Below, one piece after another: positions 31,681-41,989 of a DNA stretch of 64,000 bases. The translations under genes were made by a program, and so were the position numbers. The stretch comes from Trichodelitschia bisporula (taxonomy: Eukaryota; Ascomycota; Dothideomycetes; Phaeotrichales; Phaeotrichaceae), in contig ML996694.1 in assembly GCA_010356995.1 (NCBI GenBank), positions 857,163-921,162 on the forward strand. Direction: 5' to 3'. Position 1 is the stretch's first letter. Each line of letters opens with the position of its first letter. The notes under the pieces are model-generated. The model saw nothing but the letters and a program-made list of their open reading frames with translations, had not been told where the DNA came from and searched no databases.

Positions 31681-32850
31681 CGAGACCAGCCGCGGTTGCG
31701 GAGCGCCGGCACCTGGCGCACACATGCAGTACGGTTAAGAGGAACCGGACGGCGGCGGTTGGGCGATAGACACTGGCTTCGCTGGACAGAGTGGCTCATT
31801 TGGACAGTTCTGGTGATGTCTGTTGAGTGCTGCGGGCCGGATCTTTCAGAGTTACTGGTGAGTGGCACGAGCGGCGGACGACTTACGGACATCACCAGGG
31901 AGCGGGGGCCACCAGACATAGTCGGGTGGTGAGGGCTACAAGGCATCGTCAAAAAGGAAGGAGGTCCGGACATGGTGATGGAAGGTGGGCCAGGCCTGGT
32001 GTCAATAGCCTAATTTGGAACCCGCATTCCAAGCGGCGACGATGAGAAGTCGCGGGCCATGATTGCAGCCTGGCCAAAGTGTTCGTTCGGTAACGAAGAG
32101 ATACCGGGAAGGTGTGAAATGTTTGAAGGTGATGAAAATGGAGAGGATGCGAAGACACTGAGCATTTGTTAGTATGTCTGGTGGAAAGAAACTACTGTAC
32201 TTCGGCGCTCACAAAAAAAATCGGCTGATACTTCAGTCGGACCATAGGCAACGACGCAAGCAGTGAGAGTGATATGCAACCCTTGATGAGGGAAAAGACG
32301 CCGCTTGGCTCTAGAGTAAGAGGTAATCGAAGAACGACACAGCTGGACTCACATATCAGAACGAAACCCTGTGCAGAGGTGCAGAAACTCACCAGTTGAG
32401 ATTCGATGCCAGCTCGATAAGCGAAGCTGGGAGTGAAAGGAACAACAGCAGCTGAGCAGACAAGAATGGGTTGAATGGGCGTCTGAAGGCTCAGGCGATG
32501 GAGTGTGAATGAACTGATGCTCGACAACTGACGGGAAAGTGGACCCTTTTTATGGCTCTTTCGAAGACTTGTTGATTTCACGAGCTCATGGCCGGACCTC
32601 AGAAAGTAGAGCAATTGCGGTTGGCATTGGTGCTAAGTAGTCAAGAGCCTCTACTCTTACGGTCCTGAACGGGGAGCTTCGTAGGGACCGAAAGTGATAT
32701 CTAGAAGCTGAGATCCCAGAACCTAGGGAGGAGGGGTCCCTTGATCCGCCATGTGCTCTGCAGTCACAGCCACCCAATGGAGAGATTCAGCATGAAAAAT
32801 GGCAGTGACTGTGGAGTGTGGGGAAGAACAGGAAGCAAGCGGCATCTATC

Positions 32851-33064
32851 ACCGCCGGTTGCTTCCATCGTCGATGTTCGACGGACAGCTGCAACGCAAC
32901 TGGATGAACAAGCGACTTCTCCATTACCACTGATTGCTTTCGTCGTTAGTTCTCGACGGACAGCTGCAAAGCAGCGGGATGAGTAAGCGACTTCTCCATC
33001 ACCGCTGATTGCTTCCCTCGTCAGTCTTCGACGGACAGCTGCAAAGCAACGGGATGAACAATCA
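32851..33064. repeat. 75-base minisatellite, nearly three copies
   Basis: Units start at 32851, 32926 and 33001. ACGGACAGCTGCAA recurs at 32881, 32956 and 33031, exactly 75 apart. Copies are about 85-90% alike by eye. The unit is unrelated in sequence to the 75-base pair at 31.3 kb. Confidence 0.9.
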
Positions 33065-34456
33065 GGAACTCCACAACCGGCTCGCGGCCAGAGCTCACGG
33101 CTAGAGGCTCACCATTACTGCTCTCAGGTTCTCCAGCCAAGGACGGGCAATGTATTGATAGAGTGCAGCTGCGGTCTACCTGATGGTTCATCGCTGCCGG
33201 ATCAGTGGTCGTTGGACGCCGCAATCATGAAGAGTCTCACCCAAAAGCCTCCAGGACGTTGATATCAGCTGCAATCACCTATCTCGGCCCCCATCGACTT
33301 CCTCCGTGATATCCCAGCCTCCAGACAGAGGCGTCGTCAAAGCTCCTCAGCTCGTGGAGCTGCCACCGACAGTTCGCAGTTCGCAAGTCCGATGCGGCGA
33401 CGAAACATGCATCTCAACGGCAGGGACGTCTTGTGCGGCGTGTGCGGCTCCGTACCTGCTTATCATGAACCGAAGAAGGCGTCCAGACCGTGATGCACAA
33501 GCAGCACGCATGCATGTGAAGGGCTGACGTCTGCTTGGGGTGTGGCTGCAAGCCGCAATCTCCCTTCCCGTTCAGCCTCTTCTTCTCTTCGTTGCTTCGG
33601 TTTGGCGTCCGATAAGGCGGGGCGGCAGGGGCCGCGCGCTAGTTTACTGCAGGGCAGCGGTGGAGGGGAAGAAAGTAGTGGGAGCTGTGCCTGAGTATCT
33701 TTACGCCACATCTTAAGTCTGACAATATGAGAAAGAGAAGACGTCGGAGTCCGGAGCGGAGAGGTTTGATAGGAGTGTTAAGGTAGTGTTGGTTAGATTG
33801 AAAGGTTTCCAGTTTGTATGCGTACCTGGCGATCTTGGTATAATTGTGACGGAGTGACAAGGGTTACGCAAACAATCACCAATGGTGTACAAGCAATTTC
33901 CAGGCTGACGGGGCATCAATAAGGCTCACTTGCATCTTTATGCAGAGAAGTGGGGGAAGGAGAGATGGCCGTGAGAGGCCTGAATGCGAGGCGATGCGGT
34001 AGAAGCGGGGGAACGGAGTTGAAGTGGGAGAGCGTGGGGGGCAGAACATGAGGGGAAGCGTGAGGGGATGCGGAGATGGAGCGTGTGACTTGAGCGTGAC
34101 TACCATGTCCCTATGCTTTTGACCAGGAATAGAGATGGTGGGGTTATGGTTGGACGCCGCATTGTTGGTTGGTTAGAGAGGGCGAAAGGGCGAGCAAGAG
34201 AGGAGAGGAGAGCCATCATATCCTTGACTACGAGAGAGAATCGAACGAGGTTACAGAGAGACACAAACACACTGTGCATACACACACACACATCTACGAC
34301 TACACCTTCTTCCGTCTCATCTCCTTCTCGTTCTCTTTCCCCTCATATTCTATCGCTCTCCTCCCCCCCCCCCCTCTCGCTTCCCTTTCGCTCCTTTTTA
34401 CCTATGCCACCCCCTTTGAGCTGCTGCGCCTTGTCTTACTGCCGCTCGCACGCACA

Positions 34457-37400
34457 ATGGCCACCACAACAGTCACTCCTGGCGTAGTCCGCACTGCGTC
34501 GTGTGCCGGTGTCCCCCTCAGCCACCCAACTCCCGACCTTCAATCGCTTCAAGGCGCCTATGTTCAAAATGTTGAGCGGTTAGAGGAGCGAGCTGAACGC
34601 ATGAGCTTGGGTTCCAATATTGGCGAGGAGATTCGGAAGATCTGTGAGGAGCAGAAGCGCAGCGACAGCATCGCCAGTCGCGCCAGCCGTGGTAGTCGTC
34701 GCTCGTCCCTCGAGCAACACAGTGCCAGTCAACAACGACAAAGACCTCGCGACTCGTCCTTGAGTTCCTACACAAACTCCATCGTCGAAGTCAACGGCGC
34801 GGCGCGCTACGGTGGATACTCACCCAGTGGCTACATTGGTTCTCCACTTGGATCGCAGCGCTCGCTCCGCTCTGGGTCCTGGTCGCAAGTCTCCCACCCG
34901 ACGTCTATGCCCGCCACGGTTCCTCGTTCCACCTCCAAAGCATCTCGTTCCACTTCCAAAGCATCTCGTCTGGGCAACATGTCGAGTCCCGAAACTGACA
35001 CCGCCGAAATGCATGAGGAGCTACAGACAACACCAAACGCTCGCCATTCTCGTGTCCCCGCAAACGAATCGACGTCACGCTACCGATCACGACGGAGTTC
35101 TGCCGCCCACTCCCGTTATCGTCTCTCCACCGGACGTCTACCCAGCGATGCGTCCTATACCGGCCTTTACGACCAGTCTGAGAGCCAAACGGAGACGCGA
35201 GATTCCGCCGTCTTCGGAGATCTGTATGAATCTGCTGCGAAAGAAGTCAAGTACGACCCACCACCGGAGCAAACGACTCGTGTCAGTATCTACTCCCCCA
35301 CTTCCCCGAATGCAAGCCGCCGCCAGACGCTCGAAGCGAATAATCATCCACTTTCTCCCCAACGCAGTCACCAATCTTTCCTCCCGCCCGTGCAGCAAGG
35401 CGAGGCCAGCGATTTTTCGGTCGGCTTCGACTTCACGGGCCATGGACAACACACGCTGGATGTACAAAACATACTGGAGGGGCAGAACATGGAGGGTGGG
35501 CAAATCTTGCCAGGCGGCCAACACAGGCTGGGAATCCCCGACGGTCCCATCCGGCCGTCGTCGGCGGGGTCAATGGATACGCTTCAACAGGCCCAGGCGC
35601 TGTTCAAGGACTTTGACGGCACCCACTACCGCGTGCCTTCCCTCCGCATTCCCAGCGGTGAGACCGACGACGGCCGGGGCGATGTACTCAGAGACCTCCC
35701 GCACTTTGAAGACGGTGTGCCGCCTCCGGACGAGGACATGGTCTTCTACCCGGCACCCGTACCTCGCACACTCAACCTTCCGCAACGCCTGTCCCAGGGT
35801 CCATCCGCCGCCGTGCACGCCAGACGCCGCACGCAGATCATCAACACGCTGTCGGCTGACGTCCGCAAGTCTGCCGCCTGGCTCAAGCATGACAGCTCCA
35901 GCGATCCGGACCTGCGCAAAAGCAAGCACATGTCTGCTCTGCCGCCGCAGCTGCGCGCAAGCGTATTCTTTGAGCACCAGTCGCGTTCGCAGGAGGTCGA
36001 AGTCAGGGAGTCGGCGGTGGCGACGCTAGATGACCTGCTCAATGCATCTGCCCACGCACCGGTTAGTGCTTTCACAGACCACCCCTTTGCAGGACGGGCA
36101 GGCGCGAAGGGCATTTACGAAAAGGAACATGCGCCGCGGAACTCGACGCATGTAGAACGGCCTGCAGAGGAAAAGAAGAAGCGACGCAGCTCGTTTCTCG
36201 GCCTGCGACGTGCGTCAGCCGCATCAGAGGATCTCCTCGCCGACGGCCGTAAGACACCCAACAGGCTACAGAAGCGCGACAGTCGTCCACCAAGTCTCGG
36301 CAACGGACTCGATGACTCGGCCCTTGCACGTGGTCCCAACGGCGAAATTGGTGGAGTCGAGGCGCCCAGCCAGCCACGCATCGAGATTGACGGGCCGGAT
36401 GATGAAGCCGTCGAGTCAGATGAAGAAGCTGAGCCAGAGCCGGAAGAAGAAGAGGAGGAGCCAATGGGTCGGCCCACTACGCTCCTTGCCGAACTGCAGA
36501 TCCGCAAGGCTCAGCTGCGGCAGCGCAACCGCACCGCCGTCACCGCCTTCCCGAATGGCATGCACTCAACACTCCTCGAACTCGATGCCGTCGCGCAAGT
36601 CGAGAAGAAAAAGCGGCAGAAGGCCCGTGTGGCTTTGGCGTGGGAAGACGAGCCAGAGGAAGATCCGCACGGGGACGACGAAGACGTCCCGCTCGGCATG
36701 CTCTTCCCCGCCAAGAACGGTCTCGTCAAGGAGAAGCTCGCGCAGCTCGGTCTCGCTGACTGGGACCGTCCGCTCGGCTTGCTCGAGAAGCGCGATATCG
36801 AGGAGAACGAGCCGTTGGCCCGGCGCGCGGCTCGGCTGCGCGGCGGAATCCCTGTCCGCGCGAGCCAGTACATGATCCCGTCTATTGTAGCCGACGAACC
36901 CAGCGAAGACGAGGAGGAAGAAGGCGAAACGCTAGGCCAGCGCCTCCGCCGCCTCAAAGCCGAAAAGGAAAAGGAAGCTGGGTCCGCCAAGTCCGCTGAC
37001 GCCAGGTCTGCCGACCCCGAAGCCCGCCCGCTCAGCAGCACTTTCGCCACCGAGCTCCTCGGCGACCTGGGCGCCGCCGCACCTGCCAGTGCTAACGGCG
37101 CGACTTCGGAAGCCGCGAACGACAAGGACAAGCCCGAGGAAGGAACGACAGAGCACCCTACCCTCGACCCGGGAAGGCTCGACCTGCCCAAATCCCCCGA
37201 CCTTACCTCCCGCGCCTCCTCCCCCGCCGCCACGCCCCTCGATCCCCCCGACCGCTCCACCGCCCTCACCCCCGGCGACGATGAAACGCTCGGCCAGCGC
37301 CGCGCCCGTCTCCAGCGCGAGCGCGAAGCCGCCGCCGCCGCCGGCCGCCCCGGCCCTCCGAAGCGGAAGGGCTCGCGCATGACGCTCCTGGGCACGGAGG

Positions 37401-38062
37401 TGTGGCTGGACCGGGCGCCAGAGCCAGTTCAACAAGCGCCCACAGGGCCATACGAGAACACTGGTCCAGACGTTAGCATGCACGACTTGCTGCAGAATAT
37501 GCCGGCGGGGAAGCATGTCGCGCGGAAGGTGTCGAATGATATGCTCACGGCGGCGCTGCCGCGCGGGAGTTTGCTGAGGCAGAATGAGGAGGCGAGGCTG
37601 AGTCGTGTGCTTGGGGCGCCGCCGTTGGGGCAGAGGACTGTTAGTGGGGAGAATGCGCTTAATCTGCTGGGGGGTGATTGGCGGGCGGAGCCGGAGAGGA
37701 AGAGCGCGGCGTTTAGGGGGGGGTTGTTTAATACCGGGACTGGGGGGGCGATGATGGATCCTGCGTATGGGGGGATGATGGCTGGTGGGATGTTGGGGAT
37801 GGGGGTTCAGCAGCCAGTTGGGGTGAATAATTGGGCGGCGATGAGCAATCCGACGCTTGTTAGTGCGTATGGTGCGCAACAGAGTCAGGCGCAGCAGGCG
37901 CACATGCGGGCGGAGTATGCGAGGCATAGCACGTTTAGCGGGTGGGGTGGGCAGGGGCAGTTGGGTATGGGGATGGGGATGGGGATGGGGATGGGGTACG
38001 CTGCTGTGCCGGATCAGAGGGTTGTGGATAAGGTGGGGAAGTGGATGCGGGGGTTGGAGTAG
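34457..38062 (+). CDS. Large disordered fungal protein (1201 residues), function unknown
   Basis: A single-exon frame from the ATG at 34457 (MATTTVTPGVVRTASCAG). The frame is open for about 96 codons upstream, but that stretch translates a CACA/poly-C leader and I treat it as 5'-UTR. The protein is almost wholly polar. Ser/Arg/Gln-rich sequence fills the first third, with a helical patch LQGAYVQNVERLEERAERMS near residue 30. An acidic Glu run follows at about 665-675, then a more conserved-looking segment RPTTLLAELQIRKAQLRQRN and VPLGMLFPAKNGLVKEKLAQ. A repeated ETLGQRLRRL / ETLGQRRARL motif and a C-terminal GMGMGMGMGMG repeat before VVDKVGKWMRGLE complete it. Such proteins in fungi are often cortical or kinase-substrate scaffolds; that is inference. 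Strong coding composition makes the gene itself secure. Confidence 0.8.
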   Translation: MATTTVTPGVVRTASCAGVPLSHPTPDLQSLQGAYVQNVERLEERAERMSLGSNIGEEIRKICEEQKRSDSIASRASRGSRRSSLEQHSASQQRQRPRDSSLSSYTNSIVEVNGAARYGGYSPSGYIGSPLGSQRSLRSGSWSQVSHPTSMPATVPRSTSKASRSTSKASRLGNMSSPETDTAEMHEELQTTPNARHSRVPANESTSRYRSRRSSAAHSRYRLSTGRLPSDASYTGLYDQSESQTETRDSAVFGDLYESAAKEVKYDPPPEQTTRVSIYSPTSPNASRRQTLEANNHPLSPQRSHQSFLPPVQQGEASDFSVGFDFTGHGQHTLDVQNILEGQNMEGGQILPGGQHRLGIPDGPIRPSSAGSMDTLQQAQALFKDFDGTHYRVPSLRIPSGETDDGRGDVLRDLPHFEDGVPPPDEDMVFYPAPVPRTLNLPQRLSQGPSAAVHARRRTQIINTLSADVRKSAAWLKHDSSSDPDLRKSKHMSALPPQLRASVFFEHQSRSQEVEVRESAVATLDDLLNASAHAPVSAFTDHPFAGRAGAKGIYEKEHAPRNSTHVERPAEEKKKRRSSFLGLRRASAASEDLLADGRKTPNRLQKRDSRPPSLGNGLDDSALARGPNGEIGGVEAPSQPRIEIDGPDDEAVESDEEAEPEPEEEEEEPMGRPTTLLAELQIRKAQLRQRNRTAVTAFPNGMHSTLLELDAVAQVEKKKRQKARVALAWEDEPEEDPHGDDEDVPLGMLFPAKNGLVKEKLAQLGLADWDRPLGLLEKRDIEENEPLARRAARLRGGIPVRASQYMIPSIVADEPSEDEEEEGETLGQRLRRLKAEKEKEAGSAKSADARSADPEARPLSSTFATELLGDLGAAAPASANGATSEAANDKDKPEEGTTEHPTLDPGRLDLPKSPDLTSRASSPAATPLDPPDRSTALTPGDDETLGQRRARLQREREAAAAAGRPGPPKRKGSRMTLLGTEVWLDRAPEPVQQAPTGPYENTGPDVSMHDLLQNMPAGKHVARKVSNDMLTAALPRGSLLRQNEEARLSRVLGAPPLGQRTVSGENALNLLGGDWRAEPERKSAAFRGGLFNTGTGGAMMDPAYGGMMAGGMLGMGVQQPVGVNNWAAMSNPTLVSAYGAQQSQAQQAHMRAEYARHSTFSGWGGQGQLGMGMGMGMGMGYAAVPDQRVVDKVGKWMRGLE
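37966..37997. repeat. Six-base GGGATG repeat coding for Gly-Met
   Basis: Five or so perfect GGGATG hexamers inside the coding region near the C-terminus of the disordered protein, encoding an alternating Gly-Met tract; likely length-polymorphic. Confidence 0.8.
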
Positions 38063-39300
38063 GTGGTGCTTGGTCGTTGGATTGAGGTGATTAAAAGCTT
38101 GGGTATGGGCATTGGAGTATGATAGATGGTGCTGGTGTACTGCAGCGTTTTCTGGATGGAGAGTGAGGGTCGGGAGCGAGCATTTTGAGCATCTTTGCGG
38201 GGTTAGGATAGTGTTAATGCGCTAATTGCTCCGCTGTTGGTTTGGCTGTTGATTTGGTTGCTCGTGATGGATGGATGTTGGTGAGACTGTAGGCTTGGTT
38301 GTGGTCGACGTCAGCCTTCGGCACATGTTCCGAACGAGTAAGCATTTCATCTGCGTAGGCACATTGCTGGCGGATGATATCACTACTTAGGTATCTAGTG
38401 AACGATTGGCGTCGCTTGCTGCTATATTCGTCTGGCGAGGCCGTTTATCTGAGGCATAGCCTGGTGTCACGTGGTTGGGGCGCCGACAGCCTCGTCGATT
38501 GTGCGAGTGGTGAGTGGATGAGAAGGGCTGGGGTGTGTGCAGTACGAGAGATTAGTGCTTTGCGGTGGTTATGATGACTATGATGAACGGGTAGGACGGA
38601 TGGGATTGAGGTGAGTCGTGGAGAACCTTTTCGAGGATCGAAGCTGACGACACTCCAGTGATATGCCTCTACCATGAGGCCGTTCAGGTGCCTCCCGCTT
38701 TGGTACTATGCAGCTTAAAGTTCCACTAAAAGTACGGCGGGAGTCCTCTCCAAAGTACGACTCTCGACTGAATAGCCCGTTCCGCAACATCAATTCCCTT
38801 CGAAGTCATGTTCCGAATACCCGAGTCATCCCCCCTCTCGAGCGTCCCTGGCATCCCCACACGAGCAGTGTACCTGAAGCCCACATGCCACCGATCACTC
38901 GTATCCCCACCCTCATCGTCGTCTCCATCCCAGGTTTCCACCAACTTCCCCGCCGTCAACCCAGGTCGTGGTCTAGTTGATCGTAGCAGGGTAGTCCAAG
39001 ACACGTGCTTCCTCGGCATGTGTTCTGGTGTATCGTGGGAATCTGATGCTCGCAGGTCCGAACGGGAAGTTACGTGATGGCGATACTGTGATGCTGGGCC
39101 TTCGGCTGCTCGTGATGGTGGTGTGGACTTGGGCGGTGGGCATCGAACGTCATCCAACGGAGCCGGGAGAAGCTGCACGGCAGAGAGTTATAAAATCCCC
39201 CATCACCACGCTTACACTATCAGCCAGACTCGAAGCGCGCAGCATCACTTCAGCCTCGTCTCACACATCTCTCAACTTCAAACCACCACTCCAATAAACA
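38063..39300. other. 1.2-kb intergenic region with a TATA box near its right end
   Basis: No confident gene. A minus-strand frame at 38726-39178 is discussed among rejected items. The right 110 bases form the promoter and leader of the secreted-protein gene. Confidence 0.4.
39189..39195 (+). promoter_or_regulatory. TATA box of the secreted-protein gene
   Basis: TATAAAA lies about 105 bases before the ATG at 39301 and is followed by a pyrimidine/ACTC-rich leader ending CAATAAACA before the ATG. Clear TATA boxes are uncommon in this window, and they often mark strongly regulated fungal genes. Confidence 0.6.
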
Positions 39301-39693
39301 ATGCGTCCCGCCCGCATTCTCACCTCCCTCGTCCTCGTCGCACCAATATCCGCCCTCCCCGTCCCCGCCCCCTCTCCCCAACTCGGTGGTATCCCCAGCC
39401 TCTCCGACCTCGTAGGAACTCTGCGGGGAGTGGGCGACCTCCTTCAAGGCCAAACGCTAGACAACATCGCATCGCTGATAGACAACGGCGCCGCGCTGCT
39501 GACCCCTGAGTTTGTGAATCAGACGCAGACGTTGATTGGGACTGTTGATGCGGTAAGTTGTACATAGGATGGGTTGGAGAGTTTGCTGATATGTGAACAG
39601 GCGTTGCCGGCGCTGGCGGGGCTGTTGGGGAGTTTAGGGGGAACTGCTGGTGCGGGGACGGCGACGGTGGGGACAGTAGGGACGGCGGTGTGA
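39301..39693 (+). CDS. Small secreted protein, cysteine-free
   Basis: Exons 39301-39552 and 39601-39693 encode 114 residues; the intron has GTAAGT, CTGAT and CAG signals. A signal peptide covers residues 1 to about 18 (MRPARILTSLVLVAPISA), followed by a Pro-rich start, an amphipathic Leu/Gly/Asp-rich part with one N-glycosylation sequon (N73-Q-T), and a C-terminal Gly/Ala/Thr/Val tail (GTAGAGTATVGTVGTAV). There are no cysteines in the spliced product, unlike most apoplastic effectors. I recognise no family; cell-surface or secreted hydrophobin-unlike protein is all that can be said. Its TATA box suggests regulated expression. It is convergent with the cyclodeaminase gene. Confidence 0.75.
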
Positions 39694-39937
39694 TGTGTAT
39701 TGTCTTCTCGGTTTCTTTAAGCAAAGTAGCTCGTGATTGGGAGCCTTGCGGTTTGATGATCACTCCTTGAATAGCGTTCTGGAACACAATTCATCCAGTT
39801 ACCAACATGGACTTCACGCATTAATCATGCCGACTATCGAATGCCGTACAATGCAACAGTTAACGCTTCGGCGAAGCTTCCCTCATTATGTCCGTCTCTA
39901 TGGTCGTCTCGTTGGACTCGTACTTCGTAAACGGCCA

Positions 39938-41332
39938 TCAAAAGCGCTTTAATCTCGTCCCAATCTCCCTTTCATCCGCCAGTCGGACAAGCTCACTCCC
40001 AATCACAACGTCCATCAGTCCCAGCCCGACACTCTTATAAATGACATTCCCCCGCTCCAACCACTCCTTCAAGCTCGCATTCGGATCCTTGCCCTCCTTC
40101 TCACTCTTCCCACTCTTCTTGCTATCTCCACTGTCCTTACTCACCACGCTCTCACTACTTCCATCCGTACCCAGATCCGTCACCCCGTGAACCTCTCGCT
40201 TCAACATCACCAGCTCCCCAAGCTCAACCACATCCCTCCCCCCAAGCCCCGCCTGAATAACCTCCCCCGCCTCACGCATACACGACTCCACACTATCCAC
40301 AATAATCGCCCCCCCCTGCTTCGCATGCTTATGAAAGTGCCGATGATGCGCATCATCCTTCGCCACCGCCTGCCGAATAACATCTGGATGTATCTCAATC
40401 ATATGCGGCTTATAACTCCCAATAGCCGCAATATACCTCCCCTTCCTCCGCCCCTCCGTATGCGTCAATATCTCCGGCGGAAAAAGCGCGCTCAAGCTCG
40501 GCGTCGTGCAGAATATCACCGCCGCGCCCCGTACCAAGCTCTTCAGATGCCGCGCATACTCCCCATGGTTCGGCGTCACGATCTTCGCAACGGGGTGCTC
40601 AATCTCCACTGGCCACGGCGTCTTATAAAGCTCTCGGATCAGATTCGCAGCCCGCTCAAACGACCGGTTGATGATGTTGAGATGATGTACGTCCGGCCCG
40701 CGTAGGAGTAGCGCGAGGCGCGCATGCCAGTACGCCTGCTTCCCCGCGCCGAAGATAAGCACGTCGTGCACGTTTGCGCGCCGGCGGAAGAGCAGCGTGC
40801 TCGCCAGCGCGGTGCGGAAGGCCGTGATTTCAGCTGCATTGAGCAGGGCGCGCAGACGCCCGGAGCCGTCGAGCAGCGTCAGGCTGCCCTGCGGCGATGT
40901 AGAATCATCCCGCGGTGTCGGGGAGAAATCCATGCTATTGAGCGTCGAGTTCGAGATATCAAGGCTAGGACTCGGCGTCGGGTCCGCGAGGCTCAGGGCC
41001 GTGAGGGACGGGGACGACTCGCTCGTGTCGGGCGGGGTGGGGTTGAGCCCGATGGTCCCGTCTAGCTGCGGCTCGGCGAGGGTGACGATCTTTACGCCCA
41101 TTGCGGAGGCGCTGGAGGCGGGCATGAAGAGGGTTGTTTGGCCATCGGGGCGTTTGATGTGCGAGCGTGCGGGTTGGAGGGTTGCGCAGCAGGGATTGTT
41201 GTCCTCGGCCAGGCCGGTGGAGTACTGGTGGAGGGCGTCGGAGAGGACCTCTTGCAGGTCGAGGATGTCGGATTGGGTGAGGGAGTGGAGGAGGGTGCGG
41301 AGGTCGTCGTCGCTTAGGATTGTGAGGGGCAT
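39938..41332 (-). CDS. Ornithine cyclodeaminase / mu-crystallin family protein
   Basis: A single-exon gene of 464 residues. The family includes ornithine and lysine cyclodeaminases, ketimine reductases and related NAD(P)-dependent enzymes. The N-terminus LTILSDDDLRTLLHSLT and TTLFMPASSASAMGVKIVTL contain the substrate-side motifs, and the Rossmann nucleotide site is VLIFGAGKQAYWHARLALLL. Downstream VIFCTTPSLSALFP and GRYIAAIGSYKPHMIEI fit the family, as does the C-terminal VIYKSVGLGLMDVVIGSELV. Two disordered inserts are notable, one Ser/Pro/Thr-rich at about 90-160 and one Ser/Lys/Asp/Glu-rich at about 385-420. The specific substrate is not predictable. No neighbours suggest a pathway. Confidence 0.9.
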   Translation of the reverse strand: MPLTILSDDDLRTLLHSLTQSDILDLQEVLSDALHQYSTGLAEDNNPCCATLQPARSHIKRPDGQTTLFMPASSASAMGVKIVTLAEPQLDGTIGLNPTPPDTSESSPSLTALSLADPTPSPSLDISNSTLNSMDFSPTPRDDSTSPQGSLTLLDGSGRLRALLNAAEITAFRTALASTLLFRRRANVHDVLIFGAGKQAYWHARLALLLRGPDVHHLNIINRSFERAANLIRELYKTPWPVEIEHPVAKIVTPNHGEYARHLKSLVRGAAVIFCTTPSLSALFPPEILTHTEGRRKGRYIAAIGSYKPHMIEIHPDVIRQAVAKDDAHHRHFHKHAKQGGAIIVDSVESCMREAGEVIQAGLGGRDVVELGELVMLKREVHGVTDLGTDGSSESVVSKDSGDSKKSGKSEKEGKDPNASLKEWLERGNVIYKSVGLGLMDVVIGSELVRLADEREIGTRLKRF

Positions 41333-41989
41333 TGTTGTGGTGCTGTGGTGTTGTGGTGGGGGGTGAGAGGTGGGGTTCTGAAGTTGGAGAGGGGTACGAG
41401 GGGCAGGAGGGGTTCTGGGCTTCAGGGCCTGGGCTATCTGATTCCAATACTGGTTGCTGACGAAACCCTTGGCCAGGAGGCTTGGGAGGGAGGGTGGCGG
41501 TTACGGTGCAAGCTTACTACTTCATTACTGCTGATTCCTGGGTTCAGCTGTCGGACTGGGCCCCAGCCTTGCTGCTTTCGGGTTGCCGAGATATCTGCGC
41601 GGCTAGCTGCTCCACCCCCGGCGCTACAGGAAGCTTGCTTGGGAAGCTTGAACGGAAAAAGAGCGCGCTGACGGAAAGCTTGCTAAGTCAAGTTTTACCT
41701 TCGTTTGACGCGCCATCGGGGAGAACCCTCATGTCCGTGCTAGATATCCTCCGGTAACCCACACAGCTGATGCCATAGCATGCCGACCACGGCGTAAATG
41801 TCCAAGTGCGAGCCAAGGCTTAGACCGAACAGCTACTGGAACAACAATCAGTTCACGCACTACGAAATGGGAAATTACATGAAACCCGCAAGGGTTCATG
41901 ATTCATTTGCGATCTATGCATTCCGATCCGTGGTCCCGAGCCGTATCTCGACCTCTAGCAATAACTATTGGAAAGACGGGCAAAGACCT
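41333..41989. other. Intergenic, nothing recognised
   Basis: 657 bases between the cyclodeaminase start and the Blm10 3' end. AAGCTTGCTTGGGAAGCTTG-like short repeats occur at 41631-41690. No gene. Confidence 0.4.

Larger units (their letters stand above)
26149..34456. other. 8.3-kb gene-poor, G+C-rich block with several minisatellites
   Basis: Between the oxidase remnant and the ATG of the large disordered gene I find no frame with a recognisable product, intron structure or coding-like residue use. Frames up to about 260 codons occur on both strands, as expected in G+C-rich DNA. At least five short tandem arrays with different periods lie in it (separate entries). The last 0.3 kb before 34456 is a pyrimidine-rich, CACA- and C-run-containing leader of the next gene. 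I see no transposase, reverse transcriptase or terminal repeats. Confidence 0.6.

Noticed and set aside
34169-34456. N-terminal extension of the large disordered protein
   Set aside because: The extra codons translate a CACA, poly-C and pyrimidine leader; the ATG at 34457 is in better context.
38726-39178. Minus-strand 150-codon frame
   Set aside because: Somewhat coding-like (KHVSWTTLLRSTRPRP), but no introns, family or conserved partner; plus-strand frames of similar length overlap it. Left unannotated.
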